Assembly: GCA_039704465.1 (NCBI GenBank)
Contig: JASFAU010000008.1
Coordinates: 868,001-932,000 of the forward strand
DNA: 64,000 nt
DNA from: Plasmodiophora brassicae
Taxonomy: Eukaryota > Endomyxa > Phytomyxea > Plasmodiophorida > Plasmodiophoridae
Reading direction: 5' to 3'
Shown here in pieces: positions 32,146-42,658 of the stretch (position 1 is the stretch's first letter; each line of letters opens with the position of its first letter). A program made the translations under genes and the position numbers. The notes below the pieces were generated by a model. It did not search any database, was not told the DNA's origin, and was given only the letters and a program-made list of their open reading frames with translations.

Positions 32146-32806
32146 ATGGATGGGCGACGCCCGCAGCCTGCACTTAAGCGGCGTGCGTCGTCGTCGTCGC
32201 CGTCCGCCCTGGATCGTTCTGTGGAATCGCAGCGGTCCATTGTCGACGCGTACGAGAACATCAGGAGGGATCCGTCGTCGGTCGAATCGGTCCTGTCGGT
32301 ACGGTCGGCCTATCTGGAATGGAGAGCCGTCCAGGACAAGCGCGTCGTTCTACTCGAAGGCGTCGACCGTCGCGACCGTTCACCGGTCGTCCTCCGTCAG
32401 TCGTAAACGCGTCAGCGAATTCGTGACACGCGTCGCTAACGGGCGCGCTCATCCAGGGTTGAAGCACGACGCGTTGGTGGTCGAACGAGGCCCGGGACGA
32501 CGACGAAGGATCCGACTCGACGTGCTGACGACTGCAACGGGAGACGGCTGCATAGCCGTCTACGAAGAGGAATGCCTGGTTTGCCTTGTCGAGGCGCCAC
32601 AGGCGCATATCGAGGCGGCGGCCAGTAAGATGGCTGACGCCCTGACGAGCGCTAGACGCTTCGCAGATCAGGCGCAGAACGCCGGCAACGCGGCCCGAAC
32701 GCGGATGACGCTCAGCGAGATGGTCGTCGTCGGCCTATCCATTGCCGTTCTCACCAACGCCATCATCCAGACGTACATGCAGCACAGGTCGTGCACGCTC
32801 TCGTAG
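32146..32806 (+). CDS. Tail-anchored protein, unknown
   Basis: ATG 32146 starts DGRRPQPALKRRASSSS and a helical segment (SQRSIVDAYENIRRDPSSVE). The frame changes before RKRVSEFVTRVANG, so an intron must lie between about 32274 and 32400; the most regular choice is 32274-32334. The C-terminal part has IRLDVLTTATGDGCIAVYEE, an amphipathic helix (EAAASKMADALTSARRFAD) and a single transmembrane helix near the end (VVVGLSIAVLTNAIIQTYM). Layout resembles tail-anchored trafficking proteins, but no SNARE or other family is recognised. Confidence 0.5.
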
Positions 32807-32859
32807 CACACTCCATATCCATACAGATCGTATTCGGACGGCCAACGTGGCTGCTTTAC

Positions 32860-34815
32860 CTATGCGGGTTTAAGGTCCAGCAGGGAGTGGGTCGTCACGG
32901 GTCGGACGAGCAGATAAGCAAACAATGACAGGTAGCCGCCGAAGACGACGAGGCCCATACACGACGCCAGAAGAGCGGTGAACCCGCCCATGGCCCCGAC
33001 AACGGGGACAAGCTCGGCGAAGACAAGGGCGAGGTTGGCCAGTGTGACGCCGGCCCCGAGGGCGATGACAACGACCTTGACCTGCGCGACGAGTCAGAAC
33101 TGGGGCAACACAACCTGCCCCGACATGCGCGGCACCGTTCTCCCGTTGGCAAATTCGCCCATCCGTTCATGGGAACTCGTGACCTTGAAGAGCGGGATCA
33201 ACGAGAACGGCAGCAGTACGGACAGGGCGACTTGGGACAGAATGATGAGCCTGTCGGCTCCATGTTCGCCAGCAACCAAGGCTGCGATCAAGCTGGGCAC
33301 AATGGCGACTGATCGCGTCAGCAGCGCCCGTGCCCATTTCTCAATCTTCAGGTCCAGAAACCCCTGCAGGCCAGAGTCACTACCCGCAATGCGTTCCACC
33401 AGGGGCTCAAATACCTCCATAACAAACTGGCCGGCGTACGTGCCCGTCATGGTTGAGCTCTGCCCCGACGCGAGCAATGCGATCGCGAAGATCGTCGAAC
33501 CAGCTGATCTATATGCTCACGATTACTTCCACATGATGCCTGGCATGCGATTGCCGACGTAAACCCTTTGAGTATGCGTTGGAGCAGAGCCGGGGCGCTC
33601 AGCAGGCCAGCGTGAGGATTTGGGAAGAACTCGGACGCGGACACTGCGCCGAGGAACGTCAGACGTGGCCAGCGCGATACACCCGGCCAACTGACTCGCT
33701 AGGATCGACACGTTGATGACGAGCGATATCGACAGGGCAATACAGGACTCGATGAAGTTGTAGTAGCAGGCTTCGCGTATAGCGGGTGACGTTCGTCGAA
33801 CTGATCGCGTCTGCCCAGATGGGATGACGAACGGGTGTGTACGGGCGACACGGGCATCGCTTACCTGAACAAGTGCCGAATGAAGAAAGATGTTGTGAGG
33901 CATGACGACCGAACCGATCAGCGATGTCGCAGCGTACATGGCGCGCAGGTTGAACGTTGGTATCAACCCGCCAAGAATGCCACCCAGCGAGGCCGTGCTC
34001 ATTAACAGTTCGCCAACGAAGCAAATGAGCACAACGCCGATCAGCGACCCGATCAACAGCTCGAGCTTTCGAACGCCGAACACGTTGACCATCAGGAATA
34101 GAACCACCGATAGCGACGTCACGATGACGCCGATCCACAGCGGCATTCCAAACAGGAACCGAAGCGCGAATGCCGTCCCAACGACTTCCGGGATATCACT
34201 GGCCACAATGGTGACCTCGGCGATGGCCCAAAGGATGTACCTCACCCGTCCTGGGTATTCATGCGCGCAAATCTACGAAGCAGTCAGCCAGGCGGACGCT
34301 CACGTGCAGGCAAAGGGCCACCTCCGCAAGGTTCATTCCTGTTCCAACGGGATGAGAAGAACAGGGGGAGTCGCGTTGACCCACGACAGCGTACCGGTTA
34401 CGACACCTAGACGGGCGGCCAGATTCTGCAGCAACAGGCCCAGGGCGGTGGCCCCGACGAGCACGTAGACGAGCTCGTACCGGAACTGGGCGCCGGCCTG
34501 GATGTCGGTGTCGAAATTGCCCGGGTCGACGAAGCTGGTCGACACGAGAAACCCGGGGCCCATGAACACCAACAGGCGGTTCCAGCTGAACGTTGTCGGC
34601 GATGCCGCCCTGGGGCTGAAATTCCAATCCTCGGAATCAGCGAGCGACAGGCTGCGATCCACCTTGGACAGCTCGATCGAATCGGACGCGTCCACCAGAC
34701 GGACGCGGTCCAGGTACGCGTCATCATCGTCGAGGGCCGCGCTGCCGCCGCCGCCGCCGCCATCCATCCCCGACGACCGCTGCGGCTGCGATCGCGAACT
34801 GCGACTGCGCCCCAT
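32860..34815 (-). CDS. NRAMP divalent metal transporter
   Basis: Proton-coupled Mn/Fe transporter of the SLC11 family. Seven or so exons were joined by GT-AG introns of 33-56 nt; the last intron, 33082-33114, is only 33 nt. TM1 carries the metal-binding DPGN ([17 protein letters not shown]), followed by [12 protein letters not shown] and [23 protein letters not shown]6 has [13 protein letters not shown] with the binding Met and His. Then [21 protein letters not shown] is the family's transport signature. Start chosen at ATG 34813-34815 (MGRSRSSRS); an ATG at 34996-34998 is also in frame. Acidic N-terminal cytosolic tail. Cellular membrane unknown. Confidence 0.92.
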
Positions 34816-35115
34816 TTGTCGTCGACCCGGTGGCCCACGAATTATTAATAATTCCAGGGACGCCCCCGCCCCTGCCGAACGAAACTGCGCCACGCCACTG
34901 TCACGTGCCCGCTGTTCCCCATCACCACTGACACAGTAGTTCGGACATCTGCAGCGACGGCACTCTACTGTAGCTACATTCGTAATGTGCGTCGACATTC
35001 ACATGGGCAGGAAAGCGTCGGCGGTTTTTGCGGCAACGTCGTCACGCGCCACGCACAAGGCACGGAAAAGTGCGTCGGTCGGTGTCGGCGAGCGTCGCTG
35101 CTGCGGGCACAATCA

Positions 35116-35645
35116 ATGTCGCTGAACGCGAATCCCGTTGTGTTTGGCGACGGGCACCGCCGAGTGGAACGGGCGGTGACCGATCCGGGCTTCGTCGAGG
35201 ATTGCCGGGACCCGATCGATGCCGAGGAGATATTCGATGTAGGTCCCCGTCGTCGTCGTACGCACTGTCGGCTGACGTTGCCGTGCAGCTGATCCGGGAC
35301 ATTAACGATCCGGAGCATCCGCTGACGCTGGAACAATTGAATGTCGCCAGGCGGGAGGACATCAGTGTGGATGACGGTAGAGGGTATGTTCGCGTATGTT
35401 TTACGCCCACGATCCCGCACTGCAGCATGGCGACGCTGATCGGCCTCAGCGTCCGCGTCCAACTACTGCGGTCCCTCCCCCGGCGATTCAAAATCGACGT
35501 CTACATCGCGGCAGGCACGCACGCCTCCGAGACCGCCATCAACAAGCAACTCAACGACAAGGAGCGCGTCATGGCCGCGCTGGAGAACCCGCACCTCCTC
35601 GACGTCGTTAACAAATGCCTCGCCGGTCCGAGCCACAATACATAG
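35116..35645 (+). CDS. CIA2/MIP18 family iron-sulfur assembly protein
   Basis: Targeting factor of the cytosolic Fe-S cluster assembly complex. ATG 35116 ([13 protein letters not shown]); intron about 35232-35281 (50 nt, GTAGGT...GTGCAG) joins AEEIFD to [19 protein letters not shown]. Then comes the strictly conserved [20 protein letters not shown] with the reactive Cys, [34 protein letters not shown] and [16 protein letters not shown]. About 159 residues, the usual length for CIA2B/FAM96B. Confidence 0.94.
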
Positions 35646-35793
35646 TTGCTGTACCATCTCAGCGGATGCACACAGTCTACCGTTTCGCCCAACGGTTCCC
35701 GACTCGTCGGAGAGTACCTATACCATTGAACGGGGGGTCGGATCCCGCCCACATTTTCTGGTGGAAGTCCGCAGTACAGTTGACGCTTCGACC

Positions 35794-36739
35794 ATGTTCG
35801 AAGACAGGGGCGAGGTCGTCGTACTGGAAGGGCTCGGCGAACGGGATCCGGGCAGCGGCCCTGTCCGACCGAGGACGTGCGCGCCGGAATTCGATCCCGA
35901 CCTGGTAGGCGCGACGACGACGACGACGGCGGCGGCATCCGGTGGCCTGACGCGTGCCTTTGCGGCAGGAATGCGATGGGCTGGTAACAAGTGCAGTGCC
36001 CGCGCGGGCGGCGTTCGAGGCGTTCGCCGGCAGCGGTCGCGATGGGACCCGCAGTGCATCGATCGGAGAGCGAATCGCCGACCTGCAGCAACAGATCGAG
36101 CGGCTACGCGACGACTGCGCTGACGAAACCGCGCTTGATGATCTGCGACGCGTTTCAGATGAGCTTTCTTCCATAATCGTGCACGAGACGACCGTGGGGA
36201 GTCGTGTCACGGATGGGCACAATCAGGTGCCGTTGCCTGGCAGCGGCGTCGACGACCAGATGCCTACGTACGCGGACCTGTCGCATCGGATCGACCAGGT
36301 CGAGGAGCGCCTTCAGCTGCTGACACCCGAGAAGATCTCGGAGGTCGAGTTCATATGCCGCAGGGCAACGGCCCAGCTTCGTAACCTGGAGGACAGGCGC
36401 TCCCCGCTGCCGTCAGCAGACCTGGTCGGCATCAGCAGCAAGATCGCCGAATGGGACGAGATAGCGGGCGCCGTGCCCGCTGTCATCGAGCGCCTCCTGT
36501 CTACCCGGGAACTGCACGAACGAGGCGCCTCGGTCCTCAGACGGATCGCCGCCATGGAGGACCTGGGCCGCACGATCGATGCGCGCATCCTGGAAGTCGA
36601 ATCCGCATTGCAGGCCATGCGGGCCACCCTGGACCGCAACCGCGCCGTCATGGACGACAACTGCAGCGACCTCATGACGCGCATGGCACGCCTCGAGGAG
36701 CACAGTCCCGATGGGAACCAACGCAATGTTTTATTATAA
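35794..36739 (+). CDS. Dynactin subunit 2 (dynamitin, p50)
   Basis: Structural subunit of the dynactin shoulder, needed for dynein motility. First exon from ATG 35794 (MFEDRGEV...APEFDPDL), an intron of about 65 nt (donor GTAGGC near 35906, acceptor GGCAG at about 35970), then a long helical exon. Matches to the family are SHRIDQVEERLQLLTPEKIS, KIAEWDEIAGAVPAVIERLL, STRELHERGASVLRRIAAME and a final coiled coil. Upstream N-terminal exons with the usual acidic VYET motif were not found, so the start is provisional. About 290 residues, shorter than the animal protein (about 400). Confidence 0.72.
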
Positions 36740-36873
36740 TTTATATGTTTACCCCCGGGCGCTATCTCGTTGCGATCCTTCGACGAACGCAGCCGACGTT
36801 GTCGAACGGTGCCCACCCTGTGGTTCAAGGTTCTCTGCACGAACGTGCCCGCTCGGTGCGTGCGAAAAAATGG

Positions 36874-38826
36874 ATGGAAGTTTCCAGTTGGAAGTCCGAG
36901 ACCTGTCGGGTGTCGATGGCGTCGAGTGCCGTGCCGGCGTCCCTATGGACGTCGTTGCGGGTCGCGACGCAGAGCGAGGACCACGAGAAGGTCCTGAAAG
37001 ACTGCAAGGCGATCCTGGCGCACGCCGCCGATGACGCTCGCGCCCTGCACTGCAGGCTGGTCGCCCTGCTCCAGCTGGACCGCCTGGCCGACGCCCAGGC
37101 CGCCCTGTGGAACGACGCCGGCGCCTTCGAGCGCGCCTACCTCCTGTTCCGACTGAAGAACAACGACGCCGCTAGTGCCGCCCTGGAATCCTGTAGTGAA
37201 CGCCGCGCCGACTACCTGCGGGCCCTGCTGGCCGCCCGCCTTTCCAAATCAGACGACGCGGCCGCCATCTATCGACGACTGTTATCCGACCCCGACCTCG
37301 ACGAGGACGATCGCGTGTCGTTGCAGACGAACCTGACGGCCGTCTGCGCTGTCGCTGAGGGCCGCCAGGTCCTGAACGACGTGCCGGTGGAGTCCCGAAC
37401 GCATTCCCTGCTGTACAACGTCGCCTGCCTGGAGATCAACGCTGGCGAGTACGCGTCCGCCGAGGCGCATCTCGTCGAAGCGATTCGCCTGTGTACCGAC
37501 GAGGACGACGACCTGGACGTCGACGAGCTGGCAACGCTGACGGTCCAGTTGGCGTATGCGCGTCAGCTGCAGGGGAAGACGGCGGAAGCGCAGGAGCTGT
37601 ACCACAACGCGCTGGAGAGTCTGCCGCCGACCGTGCATTCGCCAGCGTCGGCGGTCGCGTCCCTGAACCTCATGTCGCTGCGGCAGCACGACGAGAAGCA
37701 TTTCGATTCGGCGAAACGGCTGGCGCGCGCCCTGAAAGTCGACGCCGCCAAGCTGACGGAGCAGCAGCGGCGGACGATCGCCCGGAACCAGGCCCTGCTG
37801 ATGCTGTACGACAAGCAGCTGCGGGCCTGCGTCGAACGATGCGATGCCATTGGCGCCGACGACGAGTTCGCGTGCGTTGTCCGCGCCCTGGCGCTGGTTC
37901 GTGACGGGCACGCCGACGAGGCGATCGGGTCCCTGCGACGGTTCACGCCCGGGACCCGGTCCGTCCGGTTGGCGCTGATCCAGGTCCTCGTTGACACGAA
38001 GCAGTACGACCAGGCGCTGAGGGCGCTGGACGACCCAGTGTTCGACGAGCTACGAAACCGCGTCGCGTTCACGTCGCTGCTCATTGTCCTTCACGATGCG
38101 CTGGGTGATGTCGCCGGGGCGCTCAAGGTCTTCGAGGGCGTGGTCGAGAAACGCGACGGGACCGCTGAAGACCGGCGCCGGCTGGTGGTCGCCGCTGCTG
38201 ATTACATGGTCCGCCATGGGAAGATCGATGCCGCTCAAGAGCTGTTATCTCGTGCGGGGGCTCTGTTCCCGAACGATACGGCGCTGGCGGGCAAGGTCGC
38301 GTTGGCGTTCAGCGCTGCCGGTGTCCAGCCGCCCGACGCCATCACGAAGCGCCTCCCCCAGCTGCCCACGCTGTCGGAAGAGGCGCTTGCTGCCGTTGAG
38401 GCCAAGCTCCAGTACGTGCCGGCGGCCAAGCGAAAGTCGTCGCCACCCGATGCATCTGTTGCTGCGGATGCGCCCGCAGCGAAGCCCGCCGAGGAGAAGG
38501 TCAAGGCGAAGAAAAAGAAGAAGAAACCGATCAGGTACCCGAAAGGGTTTGACCCAGCGCATCCGGGGCCGCCACCGGACCCTGAACGATGGATACCGCG
38601 GTATGAACGGACGAAGGGACGTCGGCGTCATCAGGGCGGCGCGTTCAAGGGCGCCCAGGGATCGGTGGCCGCGAGCACATCGGCCGGGTCTGGGCGGTCT
38701 CGCGCGCAGCGCGGAGAGGAGGACAAGAACGTCATCGATAACCGGCGTCAGAAGGAGAAGCAGATGCAAGGGCAGGCGTCGACGCCTTCGTCGAAGTCCA
38801 ACAAGAAGGGCAAGAAACGGCGTTAG
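36874..38826 (+). CDS. Signal recognition particle subunit SRP72
   Basis: 650 residues if ATG 36874 is used; ATG 36916 (MASSAVPASLWTSL) is an in-frame alternative closer to the family start. TPR array through about residue 520 (DHEKVLKDCKAILAHAADD, RAYLLFRLKNNDAASAALE, YNVACLEINAGEYASAEAHL, LTVQLAYARQLQGKTAEAQELY). The C-terminal RNA-binding region has KKKKKKPIRYPKGFDPAHPG followed by PPDPERWIPRYERTKGR, the signature SRP72 motif that binds 7SL RNA, then a Lys/Gln-rich tail. Intronless, unlike most neighbours. Acts with SRP68 in co-translational targeting to the ER. Confidence 0.93.
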   Translation: MEVSSWKSETCRVSMASSAVPASLWTSLRVATQSEDHEKVLKDCKAILAHAADDARALHCRLVALLQLDRLADAQAALWNDAGAFERAYLLFRLKNNDAASAALESCSERRADYLRALLAARLSKSDDAAAIYRRLLSDPDLDEDDRVSLQTNLTAVCAVAEGRQVLNDVPVESRTHSLLYNVACLEINAGEYASAEAHLVEAIRLCTDEDDDLDVDELATLTVQLAYARQLQGKTAEAQELYHNALESLPPTVHSPASAVASLNLMSLRQHDEKHFDSAKRLARALKVDAAKLTEQQRRTIARNQALLMLYDKQLRACVERCDAIGADDEFACVVRALALVRDGHADEAIGSLRRFTPGTRSVRLALIQVLVDTKQYDQALRALDDPVFDELRNRVAFTSLLIVLHDALGDVAGALKVFEGVVEKRDGTAEDRRRLVVAAADYMVRHGKIDAAQELLSRAGALFPNDTALAGKVALAFSAAGVQPPDAITKRLPQLPTLSEEALAAVEAKLQYVPAAKRKSSPPDASVAADAPAAKPAEEKVKAKKKKKKPIRYPKGFDPAHPGPPPDPERWIPRYERTKGRRRHQGGAFKGAQGSVAASTSAGSGRSRAQRGEEDKNVIDNRRQKEKQMQGQASTPSSKSNKKGKKRR

Positions 38827-38946
38827 GTCGCGGGGCGATTCGCTGAACTATCTGGCAGTGCCGCCCTATACATTCCATGAAACAATGACGATCGGTGTAT
38901 TGGCTGAGTGTCGCCTTGACCGGGTTCGGAGAGCACGACGCTGCAT

Positions 38947-39798
38947 CTAGTAGGCAATCTGGCAAATCACCGGGAACGTCAGGTTGCCAGTGATATCGAC
39001 TTCGACCGCGAACCCGGGACCAGTAGCGTTGCGCGTCACGTACAGCGCCGAGTTGTTGTACGTGTCACCGTTCCAGCTCTTGACCCAGGCTCCAGTCACA
39101 TTGCAGGACGTGATCAGCGCGCCGAGCGTGTTGAGGTTGCCGGTGCCAGCAGCGGCAACGCCCACTGTGTACACGTCGCGACACACATCGGCGGCTTTGC
39201 TGAACGGGACGACTTTGGGGCCGACGTAGTCGAATGTGGGGATCTCGTAGTTGCCACAGATACAGATTGGCAGCGACGCTCCAGACGACGACGTACTGGT
39301 TGACGTCCCGGTCTCGTACCCGCACCCTGTCGACGACGACTCTCCAGACGACGTACAGGTTGACGTCCCGGTCTCGCATCCACACCCTGTCGACGTCCCT
39401 GACGACGTACAGGTTGACGTCCCGGTCTCGCACCCTGTCGACGACGACTCTCCAGACGACGTACAGGTTGACGTCCCGGTATCGCACCCTGTCGACGACG
39501 ACTCTCCAGACGACGTACAGGTTGACGTCCCGGTCTCGCATCCGCACCCTGTCGACGTCCCTGACGACGTACAGGTTGACGTCCCGGTCTCGCACCCTGT
39601 CGACGACGACTCTCCAGACGACGTACAGGTTGACGTCCCGGTCTCGCACCCTGTCGACGACGACTCTCCAGACGACGTACAAGTTGACGTCCCGGTCTCG
39701 CACGCTGTCGACGTCAACTCCTCGCTGCCGCCTTCAACCGCAGAGGCCAGCAGGATGGCTCCCGCAACCAACACCGACATGAACTTGCACATGCTCAT
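38947..39798 (-). CDS. Secreted protein family member 1, Cys/Ser/Thr repeat form
   Basis: 283 residues from ATG 39796-39798. Signal peptide (FMSVLVAGAILLASAVEG), then about nine units of an 18-residue Cys/Ser/Thr repeat (CETGTSTCTSSGESSSTG), then a C-terminal domain of about 100 residues shared with three downstream genes: CGNYEIPT, ADVCRDVYTVGVA, GALITSCNVTGAWVKSWNGD and a closing LTFPVICQIAY. Four conserved Cys in that domain suggest two disulfides. The repeats probably form a rigid, O-glycosylated stalk. Looks like a secreted effector or cell-wall protein; function unknown. Confidence 0.75.
   Translation of the reverse strand: MSMCKFMSVLVAGAILLASAVEGGSEELTSTACETGTSTCTSSGESSSTGCETGTSTCTSSGESSSTGCETGTSTCTSSGTSTGCGCETGTSTCTSSGESSSTGCDTGTSTCTSSGESSSTGCETGTSTCTSSGTSTGCGCETGTSTCTSSGESSSTGCGYETGTSTSTSSSGASLPICICGNYEIPTFDYVGPKVVPFSKAADVCRDVYTVGVAAAGTGNLNTLGALITSCNVTGAWVKSWNGDTYNNSALYVTRNATGPGFAVEVDITGNLTFPVICQIAY
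39290..39730. repeat. 54-bp and shorter tandem repeats inside secreted protein 1
   Basis: Plus-strand unit gacgacgactctccagacga followed by cgtacaggttgacgtcccgg; full units are 54 bp, and some carry a shorter variant containing gacgtccctgacgacgtaca. Units are near-identical, showing recent expansion or homogenisation. Confidence 0.92.
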
Positions 39799-39920
39799 GC
39801 TGACTTAAGCAACTGATATCTCAAATGACGCCCTGCGGATGCGCCTCCACCGTCTACGATCTGGTAGCCGGGTGTCAAATTCGGGGACTTTCGATGTTGA
39901 TGTAACACCCATGAGGCAAT
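39799..39920 (-). promoter_or_regulatory. Upstream region shared by secreted proteins 1 and 2
   Basis: The sequence just upstream of gene 1 (for example tcaaattcggggactttcga and gtaacacccatgaggc) matches the upstream region of gene 2 at about 42030-42150 (acaactcggggacttttagc, gtaacaccaacgctcc). The conserved upstream DNA shows that the promoter was duplicated with the gene. No specific transcription factor site is named. Confidence 0.5.
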
Positions 39921-40056
39921 GCCCGGACCGGGCCGGGACCCCCTGGCCACCTGGGAGGCCACCTGGGAGACTGCCATCCTTCCATTGTCGCCCAATGGAA
40001 CGTGAAGTCCGTCCGTAGAACGAACGGCTGTACCAGCGCGCGGGGTGTCGTCGAGT

Positions 40057-40285
40057 GCGAACGCAGGTTCGGCTTACCTGGGGATCTATGGACCTTCGAT
40101 GACGCCCGTGTTTGTAAGCCATCGTCAACAGTCCAAGGCGCATTTGACCAATAAACGACTGCCCTTTATGTCAGTCATTGGCTGGTCATATGCGCTTTGG
40201 ACCGTTGGACTTACGAGCATGCGTGTCATCGAAGGTCCACAAGTTTCCCTGGTAAGCCGAACCTGCGTTCGCATTAGACGACCAG
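40057..40285. mobile_element. Fold-back element with about 100-bp inverted arms
   Basis: The left arm starts gtgcgaacgcaggttcggct and runs to about 40160. The right arm, reverse-complemented from about 40285, starts atgcgaacgcaggttcggct and follows with shared blocks tggaccttcgatgac and agcgcatatgacca/aggcgcatttgacca. The two arms meet near 40165 with almost no loop. No coding capacity. This fits a MITE or fold-back transposon inside the secreted-protein cluster, or an inverted duplication. Confidence 0.75.
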
Positions 40286-41546
40286 CCGCTGGTGCAACCG
40301 ATCGTTCTTCTTGATTTCTCATCAGGATCCTACACGACATCAGTTCAACGAGGACAGGAGCAACGGCGACATATCCAGCTGTGAGGTGGTGAACAAGAGT
40401 ACCGTGGCTAAATACCCCACGAAGCGACTGACTGGAGAAGCCTCATCTGAGCTGTAAGCACGTGCTCCAGCTCAGACAAAGCCCCTAAGTACCGACGCGC
40501 CACACGGTCAAAGGTTTCGCGACTCTTTCGCAAATCGCCTTGAGCAGGTGGAGATTAGCGGCAGACGTGATCTGGAAGGTAGCGCGAGCAGAACCGAAAT
40601 GGTCATTAATGGAACGGAATGCAATTGCAAACCAAGACGCGATAGCGACGTCGCCGGTCCACACCATGGCATTATGGTCTGTGGCCATTCCAGTGGGTTG
40701 GCGACACGGGTTGGCGACACGGATTCTCTGGCCTGCCAAGGTTGTCGGATACCAATGTGATTGACTCGTGGTCCTGGATGTCGTCGAGCAGGTTCTCGCT
40801 GTGTACACCGAGGACATCGACGTCGATCTCCATTTTATGATGTCATCGCGGGCATTCGCTCACGATTGCAGGCATGACCGCCACCGACTTGGACATTCCA
40901 GTCTTCAATGACAATCTGCCAACAAGGACTTCGTTGACATTGACGAGAAGACGCAGTTAGGTCCCAAGTCCACCAACGCCGCCCATTAGTAATTCAAATC
41001 AGCGAGTCCACTGTCGCCATGTTGGATAACGATAAACCGCTCCTTCGTCGGGCGATCAAGGTGCAACAGCGAAGACGGTACCGCGTACCTGTGCTATTCG
41101 AACTCATGACCTGGTGCAGATACCGTACCGTATTAGGAGCACGCTGCGACAACGACCTTCATACCGCCGGTTGAGCCAGACGAAACACGAGTGGCGACAC
41201 AGGCTACCATCCCAGAACCACACCCTGTCAGCGCCTTCCTGTCATGAATATGCAAGTTGCCTAAAACGGTGAAACCCAGCGCATGCAGCCGATGCAGGCG
41301 CTCTCCAAAATCCGGACGGTGGGACCCACGTCGTCGGTGAATTCAATAAGGCATCACGTGCCCCGCGGGCGGTGAAGAATCAGCATATCACATGGGTGTC
41401 AACGCACGAACGAACACCAATGCCTAGGGCAATCCGTCTCTGGCTTATGCATTGCACTCTTGGAGAACAGTGTCCGCTGTATTGGATGCATGGTGCGTGC
41501 CAGGATGAGCAGCATGACCGTGTACAGAGGAAACGTGACACTGCAT
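40286..41546. other. Gene-poor stretch, nothing firm
   Basis: No confident gene. On the minus strand 40485-40760 one open segment (VAIASWFAIAFRSINDHFGS, LHLLKAICERVAKPL) reads somewhat like protein but has no clear start or partner exon. A 14-bp doublet ggttggcgacac occurs twice near 40695. The rest looks like decayed sequence. Confidence 0.35.
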
Positions 41547-42026
41547 CTAGTAGGCAATCTGGCAGATCACGGGGAACTCCAGAGCGCGCGTGATGTCGGC
41601 TTCGACGGAGTAGCCGGGGCCAGGAGACTTTCGAGTCACGTACAGAGGAGAACCGCCGTAGGTGTCACCGTTCCAACTCTCGACCCAGGCCCCACGCACC
41701 AGGCAGAACGCGGTCAGCTTGCCCAGCTTCTTGAGGTTGTCGGTGTCAGCAGCAGCAACGCCCACAGTGCACGCGTCGCGACACACGGCGGCAGCATCGC
41801 AGAAGGGGACGACAATGGGGTTGCCGCATTCGTCGGTGGGGATCAGGTAGTTGCCACGGGTACAGGCCGAGGTGCTACTCGAGCTTGTAGAGTACTTGTC
41901 CTTCGTGGTGTGAGTGGACGTCATTGACTCGCTCCACGTCTCACTCGACGACTCGCCTCCACCTTCGACCGCATAACAGGCCAGCAAGATGGCGCCCACA
42001 GCCACGATCAACATGGCTTTGCCCAT
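41547..42026 (-). CDS. Secreted protein family member 2
   Basis: 159 residues from ATG 42024-42026, no intron. Signal peptide (LIVAVGAILLACYAVEG), short Ser/Thr linker, then the shared domain: CTRGNYLIPTDECGNPIVVP, AAVCRDACTVGVAA, RGAWVESWNGDTYGGSPLYV and LEFPVICQIAY. It has two extra Cys compared with member 1 but lacks the long repeat stalk. Same strand as its three relatives. Confidence 0.72.
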   Translation of the reverse strand: MGKAMLIVAVGAILLACYAVEGGGESSSETWSESMTSTHTTKDKYSTSSSSTSACTRGNYLIPTDECGNPIVVPFCDAAAVCRDACTVGVAAADTDNLKKLGKLTAFCLVRGAWVESWNGDTYGGSPLYVTRKSPGPGYSVEADITRALEFPVICQIAY

Positions 42027-42351
42027 GTTGACCCAACAATCGGGAATTCCAAATGGCGCCGAGACCCTGTAGTTCCCACTCCGACATTCTGCAAGGGGCG
42101 GTGTACAACTCGGGGACTTTTAGCTCGTATGTAACACCAACGCTCCACCAGCGGTGCTGGCCACGGGGCATTCCGCGACGGGCGATGGATGTTGAATTCG
42201 ACACCGCTGGGGCGTGACTCTCACCTGCCTCTTGACGAGTTATCATCTTCTCATTAGTTAGTCCTCGAGCTCTGCCGTTTCCTGCTTTCGCCGCAAGATT
42301 TATTGGCAACAGTTGAACGGCGCGGGTGGCCAGGCCAGCAGCGTATCGCCG

Positions 42352-42450
42352 ATAAGGCAATCTGGCGAATCACCGGGCTAGCCAATATCCCGGGGCATTA
42401 AAGGTGCCACCGTTCCTGCTCGTGACGCAACGTCCGTCTACCAAGCCGGA
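42352..42450 (-). pseudogene. Decayed copy of the secreted protein 3' end
   Basis: Plus-strand gataaggcaatctggcgaat and the later ggtgccaccgttcctgctcg match the end and the middle of gene 2 (gtaggcaatctggcagatca, ggtgtcaccgttccaactct), with the DNA between them deleted. No open frame remains. Confidence 0.65.
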
Positions 42451-42658
42451 CCTGGTCATCTGGCACATCTAGTTGACGTTGTTAGTGTTGGCTGGGCAAC
42501 TCCAGCAGCAGTCGCCTTCCCTTGACGCAAGTCTTCGGAGCAGACACTTCACTGGATCTACATCATACAGAATCTAGAGGCAGGCTGCACCCAATACGCA
42601 TCGTGGTCATTATTTCGTTTCGGAGGCGGGCGCGCATGGCGCGTGGCGGAGCAAGCGC

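Noticed and set aside
39234..39808. Plus-strand frames of 180-185 codons with regular repeats
   Set aside because: They are antisense shadows of the 54-bp repeat in secreted protein 1; the minus strand has signal peptide and conserved domain.
41372..41546. Small plus-strand frames upstream of secreted protein 2's stop
   Set aside because: No conserved motif; one runs antisense into the secreted-protein gene.
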